DNA from: Semisulcospira habei
Taxonomy: Eukaryota > Mollusca > Gastropoda > Semisulcospiridae
NCBI GenBank assembly: GCA_036245525.1
Contig: BTPG01000006.1
Coordinates: forward strand, 67,080,208-67,144,207
DNA: 64,000 nt
Direction of reading: 5' to 3'
A model generated the notes under the pieces. The model had not been told where the DNA came from and did no database searches. It worked only from the letters and a program-made list of their open reading frames with translations. This document shows, piece after piece, positions 39,101-51,100 of this stretch; position 1 is the first letter of the stretch; each line of letters opens with the position of its first letter. Position numbers and translations under genes: made by a program.

Positions 39101-42100
39101 CCTTGCCACCGCGGCCCGAGTCAGTGAGCTACACGCGCTTTCGGCGCGCCCTGCCTGCCTACAGTTTCGTGCAGATGGCTCCTTGCAGCTTCTCACGGAC
39201 CCCGCTTTCCTTGCCAAGACCAGGTCTCCATTGACCGCGCCACAGGTGATCACCCTATGGCCGCTGCATGGGATGAACTTTCCCCAGGAGACCAGGCAAC
39301 AAGATCCCGTGCGCGCCCTGCGCGTTTACCTACGCCGAACCAAAGCCGTCCGTAGAGGACGCTCACGCCTCTTCCTGCCTCTAAAACCTGGCAGAACTGA
39401 CATTACAGCCCAGACAATATCTTCTTGGCTACGCTGGGTCATTAGGTCTGCCTACCAGGACCTCTCCCCACAGGGAGCAGAGAGGCTCAAGATACGCGCA
39501 CACGAGGTACGAGCCATGGCCATGAGTCTCGCATTCGACCGGAACTGCGCTGTCAAGGACATCATGGCCGCCGTGGGCTGGTGAGCTGAATCAACCTTCG
39601 CTCACATCTACCTCTGGGATCTGGCAGGCCAGCGAGACAACCTTGCTCTGGTGGGGGACATCACTGTGGCGCAACACTCCCTCCCGGCGCCTAAGGCGCC
39701 GTAGGTATGCACTTAGCTAAAATTGTCGGGAGTGTGCGACAGGGAGGATGGCTCTGCATTGGCCCCATGGGGGTGGTTGGAGTAGCGGCACCCTCCTCCT
39801 TCTCGCTATTCTTCCTATTAGTCATGTCATCAGTAATGTTTTTGAGGAAATAAATTCATTTTTCTCTAAAAGGTATTTTTTCGAAAAATACTTACCGATG
39901 ACATGACTTGGAGGACCCTCCCACCTGCCCCACTTGCCGCTGCTGAGCTAAGTATCCTGACTGAGGAATCATCATATGACTCGGAACCGGATGGGCAGGC
40001 ACGGGAGACAACTCTCGGCCTCTCTGGGGGTTCCCCGAGTGCCTCCCGGGTTGTGCAGGGGCACAATGGGTTCTTAGGCTAAAATTGTGTGAGCAAGTAG
40101 ACACTTCCTATTAGTCAGTTCATCGGTAAGTATTTTTCGAAAAAATACCTTTTAGAGAAAAATGAATTTTTCAGGTCATATTGGTTAACACAAAATACGT
40201 TTAACATGGAAACTGGTTTAGGACTACAGTCGGAGTCAGACAAGGCTGCTTGCTCTCACCTACTCTTTTCAACATCTTCCTGGAAAGAATCATGACAGAC
40301 GCTCTGAAAGATCATGAAGGAACTGTCAGTATTGGAGGCAGAACAAACACGAACTTGCGCTTTGCGGACGACATTGAAGGCCTTGCAGGAACAGAGAAGG
40401 AGCTAGTTCAGCTGGTGGAAAAGCTGGACAGTACAGCCATTGCGTATGGGATGGAAATCAGTGCAGAGAAGACCAAATTGATGACAAATAACACCAGTGG
40501 CATTGGCACTGACGTCATGATTGGAAGCCAAAAACTGGAAACAGTTAATAAATTCAAATACTTAGGAGCCATTGTGACAGATGAGGGATCAAAACCAGAA
40601 ATACTGTCCAGGATTGCGCAGACAACAACAGCACTGACAAGATTGAAGACCATATGGAAGGACAGAAACATGCTCTGCTCCAAGATCAGACTGATGCGCT
40701 CCTTAGTCATCTCACTGTTCTTGTATGCCTGTGAGTCATGGACCCTCACAGCAGACCTTGAAAGGAGGATACAAGCCACTGAAATGAAATGTTTTCAAAG
40801 GCTGCTTGGCATTTCATACAGAGATCAAATCACGAACGAGGAAGTGGGAAGCAGAATCAGGCAAGCCATCGGGCCCTTTGAAGACCTATTAGCCATTATG
40901 AAAAAATGCAAACTGAAGTGGTATGGGCATGTCACGCATTCAGCAGGGCTTGCCAAAACAATCCTGCAAGGCACTGTGCAAGGAGGACAAAGGAGAGGAA
41001 GACAGAGGAAATTGATCACGTCCCTCAAGGAGAAAGTGTGTAAGAGTTGTGTGCCTGAATGAGTACGAGGTTAAAAGTGCACATTATCGTACTTTATATA
41101 TGCATACCTTCAGCTCGCTAGGAAAACACAAGGAAACGTGTTCAGCTCGCGTATTTAAATGTAAATTCCATCAGGTAAAATCCATAGTAAGTTACAATCC
41201 ATTAGGTAAAAGCAACACAGGCTGAAGTACAATCGCGCATTGGTAAAAAGGTTGTGTTGGTACACAAATGATGCAACATGAATACAGTTCAGAAACGCTA
41301 GCCAATGAAAAGACAGATTACAACAGCAGAAGACTTTTCAGCCAATCACAGACTAGAGTTCGCTCTGATCTGTGTCATGTTTACTACAGTGCGAGAGCAA
41401 CACGTGAATTGGTTTTCAGTGTTCTTCTTCTTCTGGTTCCCCTGCCACGGTCAACCAATGGACCATTATTGCTGGTGGTGCGCAGAGAGAGAGAGAGAGA
41501 GAAAAAAAAACTTGTTTGAGATTGAATCTGTGTTCGTTTTAAACAGGTGAATAATAGTGAAATTGCCCTGGTTGGGAACCAAAAACAGCTTTGTGTAAAA
41601 GCAAAATTTTGTGTTAAGCATTTCGTGTTGTCAGTGAAATTTTAATACAGAATAAGAAGGCTGTTGGCAGGGAATGCAAAAACGGTTCGTGTTAACCAGA
41701 AATTCGTGTAAAGCGTGTTCATGTTAACTGGACTCCACTGTATTGTGGCAAATGACTTAACACGGACACGTGCCAGAAGTTTACAGCTTTTGTGCTGTAT
41801 TTCCAATCTGTACTGACATGCAAACGAAATATGTGAAAGTGTTTCCGATGATTTCAGAAATGTCACATTTTGTTTGCTGGTCAGTACAGTGGAGTCCGCT
41901 TAACACGAATTTCTGGGGACACGGAAAATCACTTCGTGTTAACCGTATTTCGTGTTAACCAATATGGCCTCAAAATTGATCACGGCCCTCCCGGCAAGGA
42001 AAAAGTGTGTAAGAGATGCGTGCGTGAATGAGTACGAGGTTAAAAGTGCACATTATTGTACTATATATGCTTACATTACGTTCAGCTCGCTAGGAAAACA

Positions 42101-45100
42101 CAAGGAGACGTGTACAGCTCACGTAGTTAATGTAAAATCCACCAGGTAAAATCCATAGTAAAGTAAAAGCAACACAGGCTGAAATCTCGCATCGGTAAAA
42201 GCAACACAGTCAAAGTCATTTAAAAAACGGGCCATGATGGAAGTCGGTCTTGCGTTATTGACAGCCCGTGTAGAGAGACAATCGTGGATCTCATTAATCT
42301 TGTTTTTTCACGTCAAGCGTAGTCGACTTCTGTTTTACCTTAGGGGTAGCCGTGATCGGTAGTTAACTGAATTGAGGGAGTGTTGGTACACGAATGATGC
42401 ATGAATTCAGTTCAGAAACACTAGCCAATGAGAAGACGGATTACAACGACTGAAGGCTATTCAGCCAATCACAGGCTAGAGTTCATTCATGTGTCATGTG
42501 TACTACAGCACGAGAGCGACACGTGCAGTGTCCCTTTCATGAATCGGTTTTCGGTGTTTGAGACTGGAATCTGTGTTCGTGTTAAACAGGTGAATAATAG
42601 TGAAATTGCTCTGGTCGGGAACCGAAAACAGCTTCGTGTTAAGCGAAATTTCGTGTTAAGCATTTCGTGTTATCAGTGAAATTTTAATACATAATAAGAA
42701 GGCCGTCAGCCGGGAATGCAAAAACGGTTCGTGTTAACCGGAAATTCGTGTTAAGCGAGTTCGTGGTAACTGGACTCCACTGTATATATCATACTTCAGT
42801 TGGCAGGAAAAAAGCTTTAAATTTTGCACAGAATTGTAGGTCATCCTTTTTTTTTTATCCCTTATGCTTAGCAATGCAAAATTCCATACAGCATGTGGAC
42901 GTGCTTTAGGCAAGAGTGGGCTGCAGGAGTTTAACAAATCTGCGTATGAAACATGTGAATTGTTTTAACTATAACATTTTGTGCAGATGCCTGTGTATGC
43001 CGTGGGGCTGACGGAACATGAGACGCCATTCTTCTTTGGTGCCTCCATCCCACCTTTGATTTTCACCTGGTCCGTCAACAGTCGTGAGGTCCTGCACCTG
43101 GAATCTGTGTATGCTGGGGTAAGTTTAAATTAGCGCACAAATTGGCCCATCAGCAATAATGTGATAATCTTCAAGAGAATCATCCTTCAAGCTAACCACT
43201 TTGATTACCAAATAGCATTGTTAAATTTGGAGTGAATTACTATATTTTCTATGTACATTTTTCACATTTCGTTTGCTCATGAGTATATCTTGGATTTGTT
43301 TTTGCCTGTTACAGAAAGGTGTGAAACTTGGAGCAGAGCACAGCTTTGCACAACAAGTAGTTGCCACGGAAACAGGCCATGTGACTGTTAACTTGGTTGT
43401 CAGGGCGACAGACAATAGTGCTCTTCAGATTTCTGGTGGATCATTGCATGACGATGTACAGATACAGGTAAATTGATTTACTCATTGTACCCTAAGGCCG
43501 AAATCTCCAAATTTTGCTGTTTTCCTCTGAAGACGGCATTGCTGTGCAGGACACAGATCAACCATGATAGTTCATGATAGCCCATAGGCGCCAAGCTATT
43601 CTGGCATCACCCTTGAACTATCATGGTCGATGCATATCTTGCTGTCAGGGGTAGAATGAGTTAAAAAGATCAGTTGTGGTGCTTTTGATTCTAAAGGTCA
43701 AATATTCTTAAACCCTGTGGCTGCACGAATCCTTGCGACAAAAACTGTAGCGACAACCAAAGGGTTCGTTTGGGAGTTGTCCTGTGAGGAGTGCACGGCA
43801 GGTCTAGGGATTGCTATCATTGGCCATGATTGTCCAAGGGTTGTGCCAAAATAGCTTTGCAGCTGGTCATCATCTTCTGAGTGTAGTATTTTGTATGGCT
43901 TTGTACGTCGTTAGATCTTCTTCCTTGGCTGCCACAAAAGTGGGTCATAGCTGACAAAAGGAAGCCAGTCGCTCGACAAAAGGAAAACTATTAAATCGTG
44001 TGGCTGTCGGTAGCAATTTTTGTTGCGATGCTTCACAACTAAAACCTCTACCGACAGTTCAAGGGTTAACACAGAAATGTATTAACCCGTTCAGCCCTAC
44101 AGCCGCAGTTCCCCAATTTTGGAAGTGTTACCTGATGACCGTGCCAGTTGCAGGAGATGGAACGACCATGCTAATTCAAGGGTAGAGCCAGATCAGCTTG
44201 GCGCCTGAAGGCGCCAAGCTGATCTGGCACTACCCTTGAATTAGCATGGTCAGTCCATCTCGTGCTGTAGGGCGTTGGGGCTACATGGGTTAAAGCATGA
44301 TGAAAAACAAACACCGCCATAGGCATAGTGGTGGAAAGTGTGTCAGCTAACCGTACTTGCTTGCTTTGGCCAGCGTTTCATCTCAAAATAATTACCGACG
44401 GCATTACTACTAGGAATGCTTCGCTTAGCTTGACAATTTTAGCCCCAAAAAACTCATGTACCTGACGACAGGGGATGCAGCCATAAGGGGTGTCATTACC
44501 AGGATCCCCTGCCTCCCTATCCGGTGGCGCACTCACTGTTTCCCGCCAATCTCTTCGCTTACCTCACCAGGACAGGCCGTGTGCACCTCGGGTGCTCCGG
44601 ATATGTGGATGGTGGGATTACCATTGTCTACTCTGGATTCTTTGGATTATTTGTGTTTCGGACATTCGTGGACGTGTGGCGCATTGTGTTTTGTGCTTGG
44701 ATTACCTACTTGTTTTGTGGATTACTTGGTGTTGGGTTTTCTGTGGGATTACTGGTTTGAGCCATGACAAGGTAAAACAGCGGTTACTGCTTACGACCGG
44801 TCGGCGGCGGTGATGTATGCAAGCCGACCGGGAGCGCGGTACCTCTTCGGAGGCTCCCCGCTTCTCGCCGGTCTTCTTCTGTCCTTTGTTACAGTGCTTA
44901 AGTACAGACCTACACCAAGTGTGGCGCCTTCCAGTGGCCTACCGACGGCCATGATGTCTGCCTACCTGCTCGGGCTGCTCCTCCGATCAGACAGGCGACA
45001 GTGCGTGACGTGGGAGGAAGAGAGATGGTCACAGCTGTGGGCGTTTTCCTGGAGGGATAAACAGGCGCCTTGCACACAGCTGATGAACAAAGCAGCATCG

Positions 45101-48100
45101 ACGACCATGGAGGGAAAGGCAGAGTCATACTGGTCGGTGCCTCAGGCAGCACTGCCCTACCCTGAGCGGATGAATGAGCCTAGCAGCAGCGATCGGGGCT
45201 TGCCCCCCATTCGGACCCGGCACCAAGAGCTCCACCCCGCCTCGTAGAGGCCCGGGACATGCTCGACCGCCAATGATGGGGTTCGCCCCTAGGCATGTGT
45301 CGGCATATGGAGCTCGGTCCCCCGCAGTAAAGATGTTGGGCCAGATTATCACCCCCCAGGTGAGAGAAAGAGCCCAAGCGGGGGACCCACCACCCTCTTG
45401 AGAGGCAAGTGCCCGCCAGCCTTAGGCCGGACCAGCGCCATCACCGGGCCGCGTCTAGAAAGCACCTCTCAGGGAGGGACAGGAAAGATAGCCACAGAAC
45501 GCACACAAGAGCTCCACCCCGCCTCGTAGAGGCCCCGGATATGCTAGGACGCTCACTACGGGATTCGTCCCCTAGGTATGGGTCGGCATATGGAGCTCGG
45601 GCATCTCGCAGTAAACGGAGGGCGAGATTTCAGTCATGTGAGACACAACACACGCAAGAGCTCCACCCCGCCTCGTTGAGGCCCCAGAAATGCAAGACCG
45701 CCCTCGACGGGATTCGTCCCCTGTGTACGCGTCGGCAGATGGAGCTCAGGCCCCTCACAGTAAGGCGAACCAACTGACAGGATGTGCTTCCCCATCGTGT
45801 TTGGACAGGGAAATGTTATGGGGACCGAAGCTGTCCCTAGAGAGGACGGACATTCGGTCATTAGAGCCAGCCAGCTGCCCCGTCGCAATTGAACCCCCAG
45901 GATACCTCCCCCACGCCTTAGGAGCATGGAGAGGGACACAGGCTTCAGGGTCCCGAGTCGAAGAGTGGAGTCCAACTCGCAGGGCGGATCCTCCATGTCC
46001 GAAGCACTATTGGGAGGAATTAACTCGGTCAGCAGCTGTCAAGAGGTGGTTCCTCGTCGAGTGCGGCCTCCTGGACCACCACCCTGCCATCCACCCACCC
46101 ACACTCCGCCCTAGGAGGTAGAGAGAGATTCACAGTGGCCATGGCCCTGCATCACGCAGGGACGAAGTCTACATGTTCGTTAGGGCAACCACATCAGCTG
46201 GGGACAGGTCACTACAGGGGCCTAACGCCCGGGAACGTCTTCATTTCCCTCTCCGCCTCTCCGACCAGCGGACAAGCTCACGTACGGCGCAGTGGCGGAT
46301 CTCTTCGTGACGAGCATCAGAGACGCCCTCCAGGAGCGGCCAATCTTCCGACCAGATTTTCAAGGGCCGATCTTCCTCGGGGAAACAACATCCTCAACAC
46401 CGGCGCCGTGACAACGGAGATGGCAGCGACAGGATGGAATCTCCCTCCCTTTCGGCACACGACCTCGGCCGGTTGGACATGTGAGCTAGCGCAAACGCAT
46501 CAACACAGTGTGGCCCGCACTCTATCCGAGTGGGAGCAGCGTCTCACGGGTCAGGAATCCTCGTAAGTGGACGAGGGATCAAGGGGACAAACACATCAAC
46601 AGGCTGGAGATGAAAGCAGTGTGGCTCGCGCTCTCTCCAAGTGGAAGCAGCGTCTCACAGGTCAGGATATCCTCGCAGTTGGACGAGGGATCAAGCCGTC
46701 AAACACATCAACAGCTTGGAGATGAAAGCAGTGTGGCTCGCGCTCTCTTCGAGTGGGAGCAGCGTCTCACAGGTCAGGATATTCTGTTATGTGGACGAGG
46801 GATCAAGCCGTCAAACACTTCAACAGGCTGGAGTGATAGCCGTGTGACTTGCGCTCTCTCTGAGTGGGAGCAGCGTCTCACGGGTCAGGATACTCGTACT
46901 CTCCGACAAGTCGACAGTGGTGGCCTACATCCAGATCCGGATGCCGAGGAGGCGCTTATCTACACCCGGAGGACGTGGTCCGGAGTTGGGGTAGACAACG
47001 GACACTCCTAACAGACGGTCGGTGTGCACCAACACATCGCAGACTCGCTGCTTCTTGGACGAGGCGTCCCGGCTCGTCGCGTCATTCCTCCTGCCGTCTT
47101 CGCCCTGAGAGGAAGGTTGCGACGATGACCAACGCATCAGGCAGCCCAGTGCTTCACGTCGCTCCCTCGCAGACTTTTGGGATCTAGCGGAGGCGTTTGG
47201 CTACCAGGCGGCAAGGCGGCGGCGGAGACCAGATGTTCTTTTGAGACTCCCGATGATCAGAGGAGATCAACACCTTCTTCCGACGCCATTGATGTGGAGT
47301 CTCTTTTGGGCGGTTCCGTGCTAGCAGTAGCAGTGGATAAGGAGGCGTCGATGCAGGCAGCAGCTCCCCACAGCCTACATACTCTGAAGCGAGGCTTGGA
47401 CAGGACTGCTCCCTGGGTGCGCTTCTCCCTAGCTGGCGCAGGATTTCCTCGAGAGGGCGACGCCTTCCATGAGCAAGTGTCTGGAAAACACCTGGGACCT
47501 TTCAGCCTCGGCCCCTCGGCGCGGGACACGCACGCAGCATTTAGGATGGCGTACCACTCCACAGCCAACTCCTTGGCAGAGATCGCCGGCGGCGACTGGA
47601 TACGTGCTGTTGAGACAGGTTCCATGCTCGCCCGTATTTGGGGAAGACACAGCTGTGCAAGGCTCCGCACAAGGACATTCTTCTGGGGGACCGACTGGGC
47701 AGACGGTAAGGCGGCAGCGCAGGATCCCTTGCCACCTCGGCAGGATTGTCCCCACTCACTTCAGTCAGCGGCGGAGAGATGGGAGCTTTGGCTACAGCGC
47801 TACTTGGTGATGCGAGAGCCCTGCCCAGAAGGAGACCACGGAGGTCGGCTTACGTCCTGACGCCCGACAGGCTACGATAGGTCCTTGCGGATCCCAGACC
47901 CTGAGGCTAGGTGATGTCCAGTATCGGCTATTGGTGCTTAATAGTACCTTCGGCCCTGCGCTTGCAACTACTTGGACAGTCGGCCCTCTGGAACCAGATA
48001 GCAAAGTGTGGGAGGACCCGGACTCCTAACTGACTCAACGCCGCCAACGTGAATTCCTGGGATTTGGAGGCAAGTCCGACGGGGGACCAGCACGCAGAGT

Positions 48101-51100
48101 TGCCGCCTAGGCAGGGAGTGCCTGACCGATACCAGCCGGATAGCGACGGGGGAACACGCAGGCAGATACATCCGCTGGCTGGAGTGGAAGGCGGTGCAGC
48201 TGGCTCAGATGGGAACATTGGCTTGCGCTACGGAAGGTACAGGTGCACTCCGGCTACTCGACGGTCTGGGTTTTCTTCGTGTAGCACGTCTGCTGGTGGT
48301 GCAGAGATCGGGACAGCACTCATTGGACACGGCGCGTCAGAGGTCAGCGCAACGTACGCGGGATTCCCCTTGTGGCAGGGTCAGCGGCAGCACAAAGAGT
48401 GTTACTACACCCGGCTGCCTTACAACTACTCTACTCATGTGAGGAGACTCGGATGATAGGCCGGTCCTCCTGTAGTGGAACAGGAAGCTGCTTCCTCTAT
48501 CGCCTCCAGACCGGATCCACAAGCCTGGGCCGTGGATGGGCTCCTTCGAGAAACGGACTCCTTGCGTAGCCAACCACCATTGCATGTTGAACACCCTGGT
48601 TTTTCTGTTCACCGAAGTTAAACCATTTGGGGGCGGTTAATCCTTTGTTGGATGACTGCCTGGGAACAACAGGTATGGTTGACGTCATCTTAACCCTTAT
48701 CTTGAATTCACCAGTGGGTGACGTATATTCAAATAAGAATAGTTAACGGGTAGCGCCAGAGTGGCTTGGCGCCATTGGGCTTCAAGCTAATCTGGCCTAG
48801 CCTTCAAGTAAAGCCTTTGGGCTGTATTGTTATTTTTCCTATAGTATAACCTGCGGATGGCAGGGTACAAATTGAAGCTGTTAGCCTCAGGTTGATTTGG
48901 TTTAAGATGCGGCAGCACGTTCCCTCCCTCAGGGTGGGTGCCAAGGGACTCCACAAGCTCAGGGGTGGCTTGGCAATTAGGACCTTGATGGCCATTTTCG
49001 GCTGGATCACAGTCCTTCGGAGACGCGCTGCGGACCCCCCTGCTTCAGCTCCGCGTCCGAGACGATCGCAACCCTGGCAGCAACTGTTTGTACAGACACA
49101 GAGCGGCTGGCGCTGCACCCTGGGAGATGGACAGGCAGCACTCGCACCAAGAGGTTCTCAGGTGCGGCAGTGGATGCGATTGCAGCGACTCAGGGAGTCT
49201 CTGACAGTATGGAATACGAGGGAGAGTGGAGAGTAGTACCGGCCTGATGTGCAGCGGAGCAACTCTCCCCACAGACCGGACTACCCCCTTTTGGCTGAGT
49301 TTGTCTACGGGTTCCCAAGCAGAATCAGACCCCTCAACATCATTCGAAATTACCGGGTGGCAGACACTTAACGACACCTAGCATGGCCGAGCTCCAGCAC
49401 AGACCTCTCGGATCGGATGGCGCACTGTCATCGGCAAGACGGCCGGCTTCCGCTGGCAATGCTTGGAGATCTAACAGGAAGACCTGCTGACTGTTCGCCC
49501 TCGCTTCGACTTCACAGTTAGCAAGATTACGACTTCTCGGGGCGTCCCTCCGGTCTCCAGATCAGGGCCGATGACTAGGTGCAGCACTCCACCGGCTTGA
49601 CTTGGGCTAATAACCGCCTTCCAGTGTCCGCACCATAAGTTCAACCGTCTGTCCGTTCAGGGATATGGACCAGTCCTGGGAGTTCCACCTACATGACGCG
49701 GTCAGGGCCCCTTAAAGTGGCAGGCGCAGGACTACGCCACTAAGACAAAGGCGCACGCCTATTCCTGCCCTTGGCTCCGGGCAGATGAGACACCTTGGCG
49801 CAAACGGTCCCTAGTTTCACTGGGTCTTTCGTTTGGCATTCAAGAGCTCTCCCCAGAGGGGGCCCTGATGTTGCGCATCCAAGCACACAAGTCAAGCAGG
49901 GGCTACTAGCAGCGCCTTCCCCGCTTTGGCACAGGGCGGAATTTTGTGGCGGCCATAGGGGGGGCGGGCCGAGTCTACCTTCGCCCGCAGACCTGTCAGA
50001 CCTATCCAGCCAGCATGTCTACCTGGCACTAGTGGGGGTCATATCGGTGGCACAGCACTCCCTCCCGGCGCCAAAGGTGCCATGGGTAACGCCTAGCTAA
50101 AATTGTCGGGAGTGGCGCGTAGGGACGGGCCTCGATAATTCATGAGCAGAGCACTCGGGCAGAGGACAGGTGTACCAGATTGCGGCACCCTCCTCCTATT
50201 CGCCATTCTTCCTAGTAGTAATGCCGTCGGTAATGATTTTGGGAAAATAAATGAATTTTTCTCTAAAATGTATTTTTTCGAAAAATACTTTACTGACGGC
50301 ATTACTGAGAGGTCCCTCCTGCCTTCCCTACTTGCCACAGTCGAGCTAAGACACAGAGACTGGCGGGAAACGGTGAGCACGCCACCAGATAGGGAGGCAG
50401 GAATCCTGGTAATGACACCCCCTTGTGGTTGCCTCCCTTGTCATCAGGTACACAACGAGTTTTTTGGGGCTAAAATTGTTAAGCTAAGCGAAGCATTCCT
50501 AGTAGTAATGCCGTCGGTAAGTATTTTTTGAAAAAATACATTTTAGAAAAAAATTCATTTTGATGCATTTTGTCGTGCTCGTCCTTTCATTTTTCTTGGG
50601 GTATTCAAGGTTCAACAGAAAACTATTGACTGTTGACATTTTTTTGCTTTTGCTTCACATTTGGGCAGGTGTTTGACAAGCTGCAGTTGACCAGCCCAGG
50701 CATGTGTGACGGCCAAATCCGCCTGACGCCCAACACCGAGGCCATCATCAGAACAAACAGGTCAGCAGCAATTTTATACACGTCACAGGCGCCAAGGTCA
50801 TCTGGCACTACCCTTGAATTATCATGCTCAATCCATCTCCTGTTGTAAGGTGTCGAGGCTGAATGGGTTAACATGTATCCTTAGTTACATGACTGATTTG
50901 GTATGTTTGGAGGTAAAATTTCAGAAATATCCGTCCTTTTGGCAGAAGACAGTAAGTCAATTTTTATGAAAACCAACATTTTCATTGTAATACAGTGCAA
51001 AAACAAAAGTCACCTGTAGCGGATATGGACTGTGAAAGAGCGTACTGCATGTACACTTCTTGCCAGAACACACTCGTGCATTAAAAAAACGTTCCTTCTT

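Larger units (their letters stand above)
33951..40171 (+). mobile_element. DIRS-type retrotransposon copy C, near full length
   Basis: This is the best-preserved copy, 6.2 kb. It has a left inverted end (33951-34165), gag, an RT-RNase H frame of 642 codons, a tyrosine recombinase frame, an internal complementary region (39812-39907) and a right inverted end (39930-40171). This order and the internal complementary region are diagnostic of DIRS elements. They replicate through a circular intermediate and integrate by a tyrosine recombinase, without an integrase or target duplications. Damage is limited to homopolymer shifts, a 32-bp duplication and one stop in the recombinase. Confidence 0.93.
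33733..41740 (+). mobile_element. Pogo-like element M2, broken by LINE and DIRS C
   Basis: The left terminus is at 33733 (CAGTGGAGTCC) and the right terminus at 41740 (GGACTCCACTG). Both are followed or preceded by TA. Its own sequence occupies only 33733-33790, 40172-40207 (inverted) and about 41009-41740. The rest is a LINE fragment and DIRS C. Confidence 0.7.
44376..50561 (+). mobile_element. DIRS-type retrotransposon copy D, heavily decayed
   Basis: Inverted ends are at about 44376-44560 and 50320-50561, with an internal complementary region at about 50205-50305. They are clearly related to the other copies but of a distinct subfamily (CGACGGCATTAC in place of CGATGACATGAC). Remnants of the Cys-rich start (about 44890-45040), RNase H (46495-46960, in tandem copies; another near 48150-48230) and recombinase (about 49090-50095) are present, with no long open domain. 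A 5S-like sequence and an H1-like palindrome sit at 48574-48830. Confidence 0.82.
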
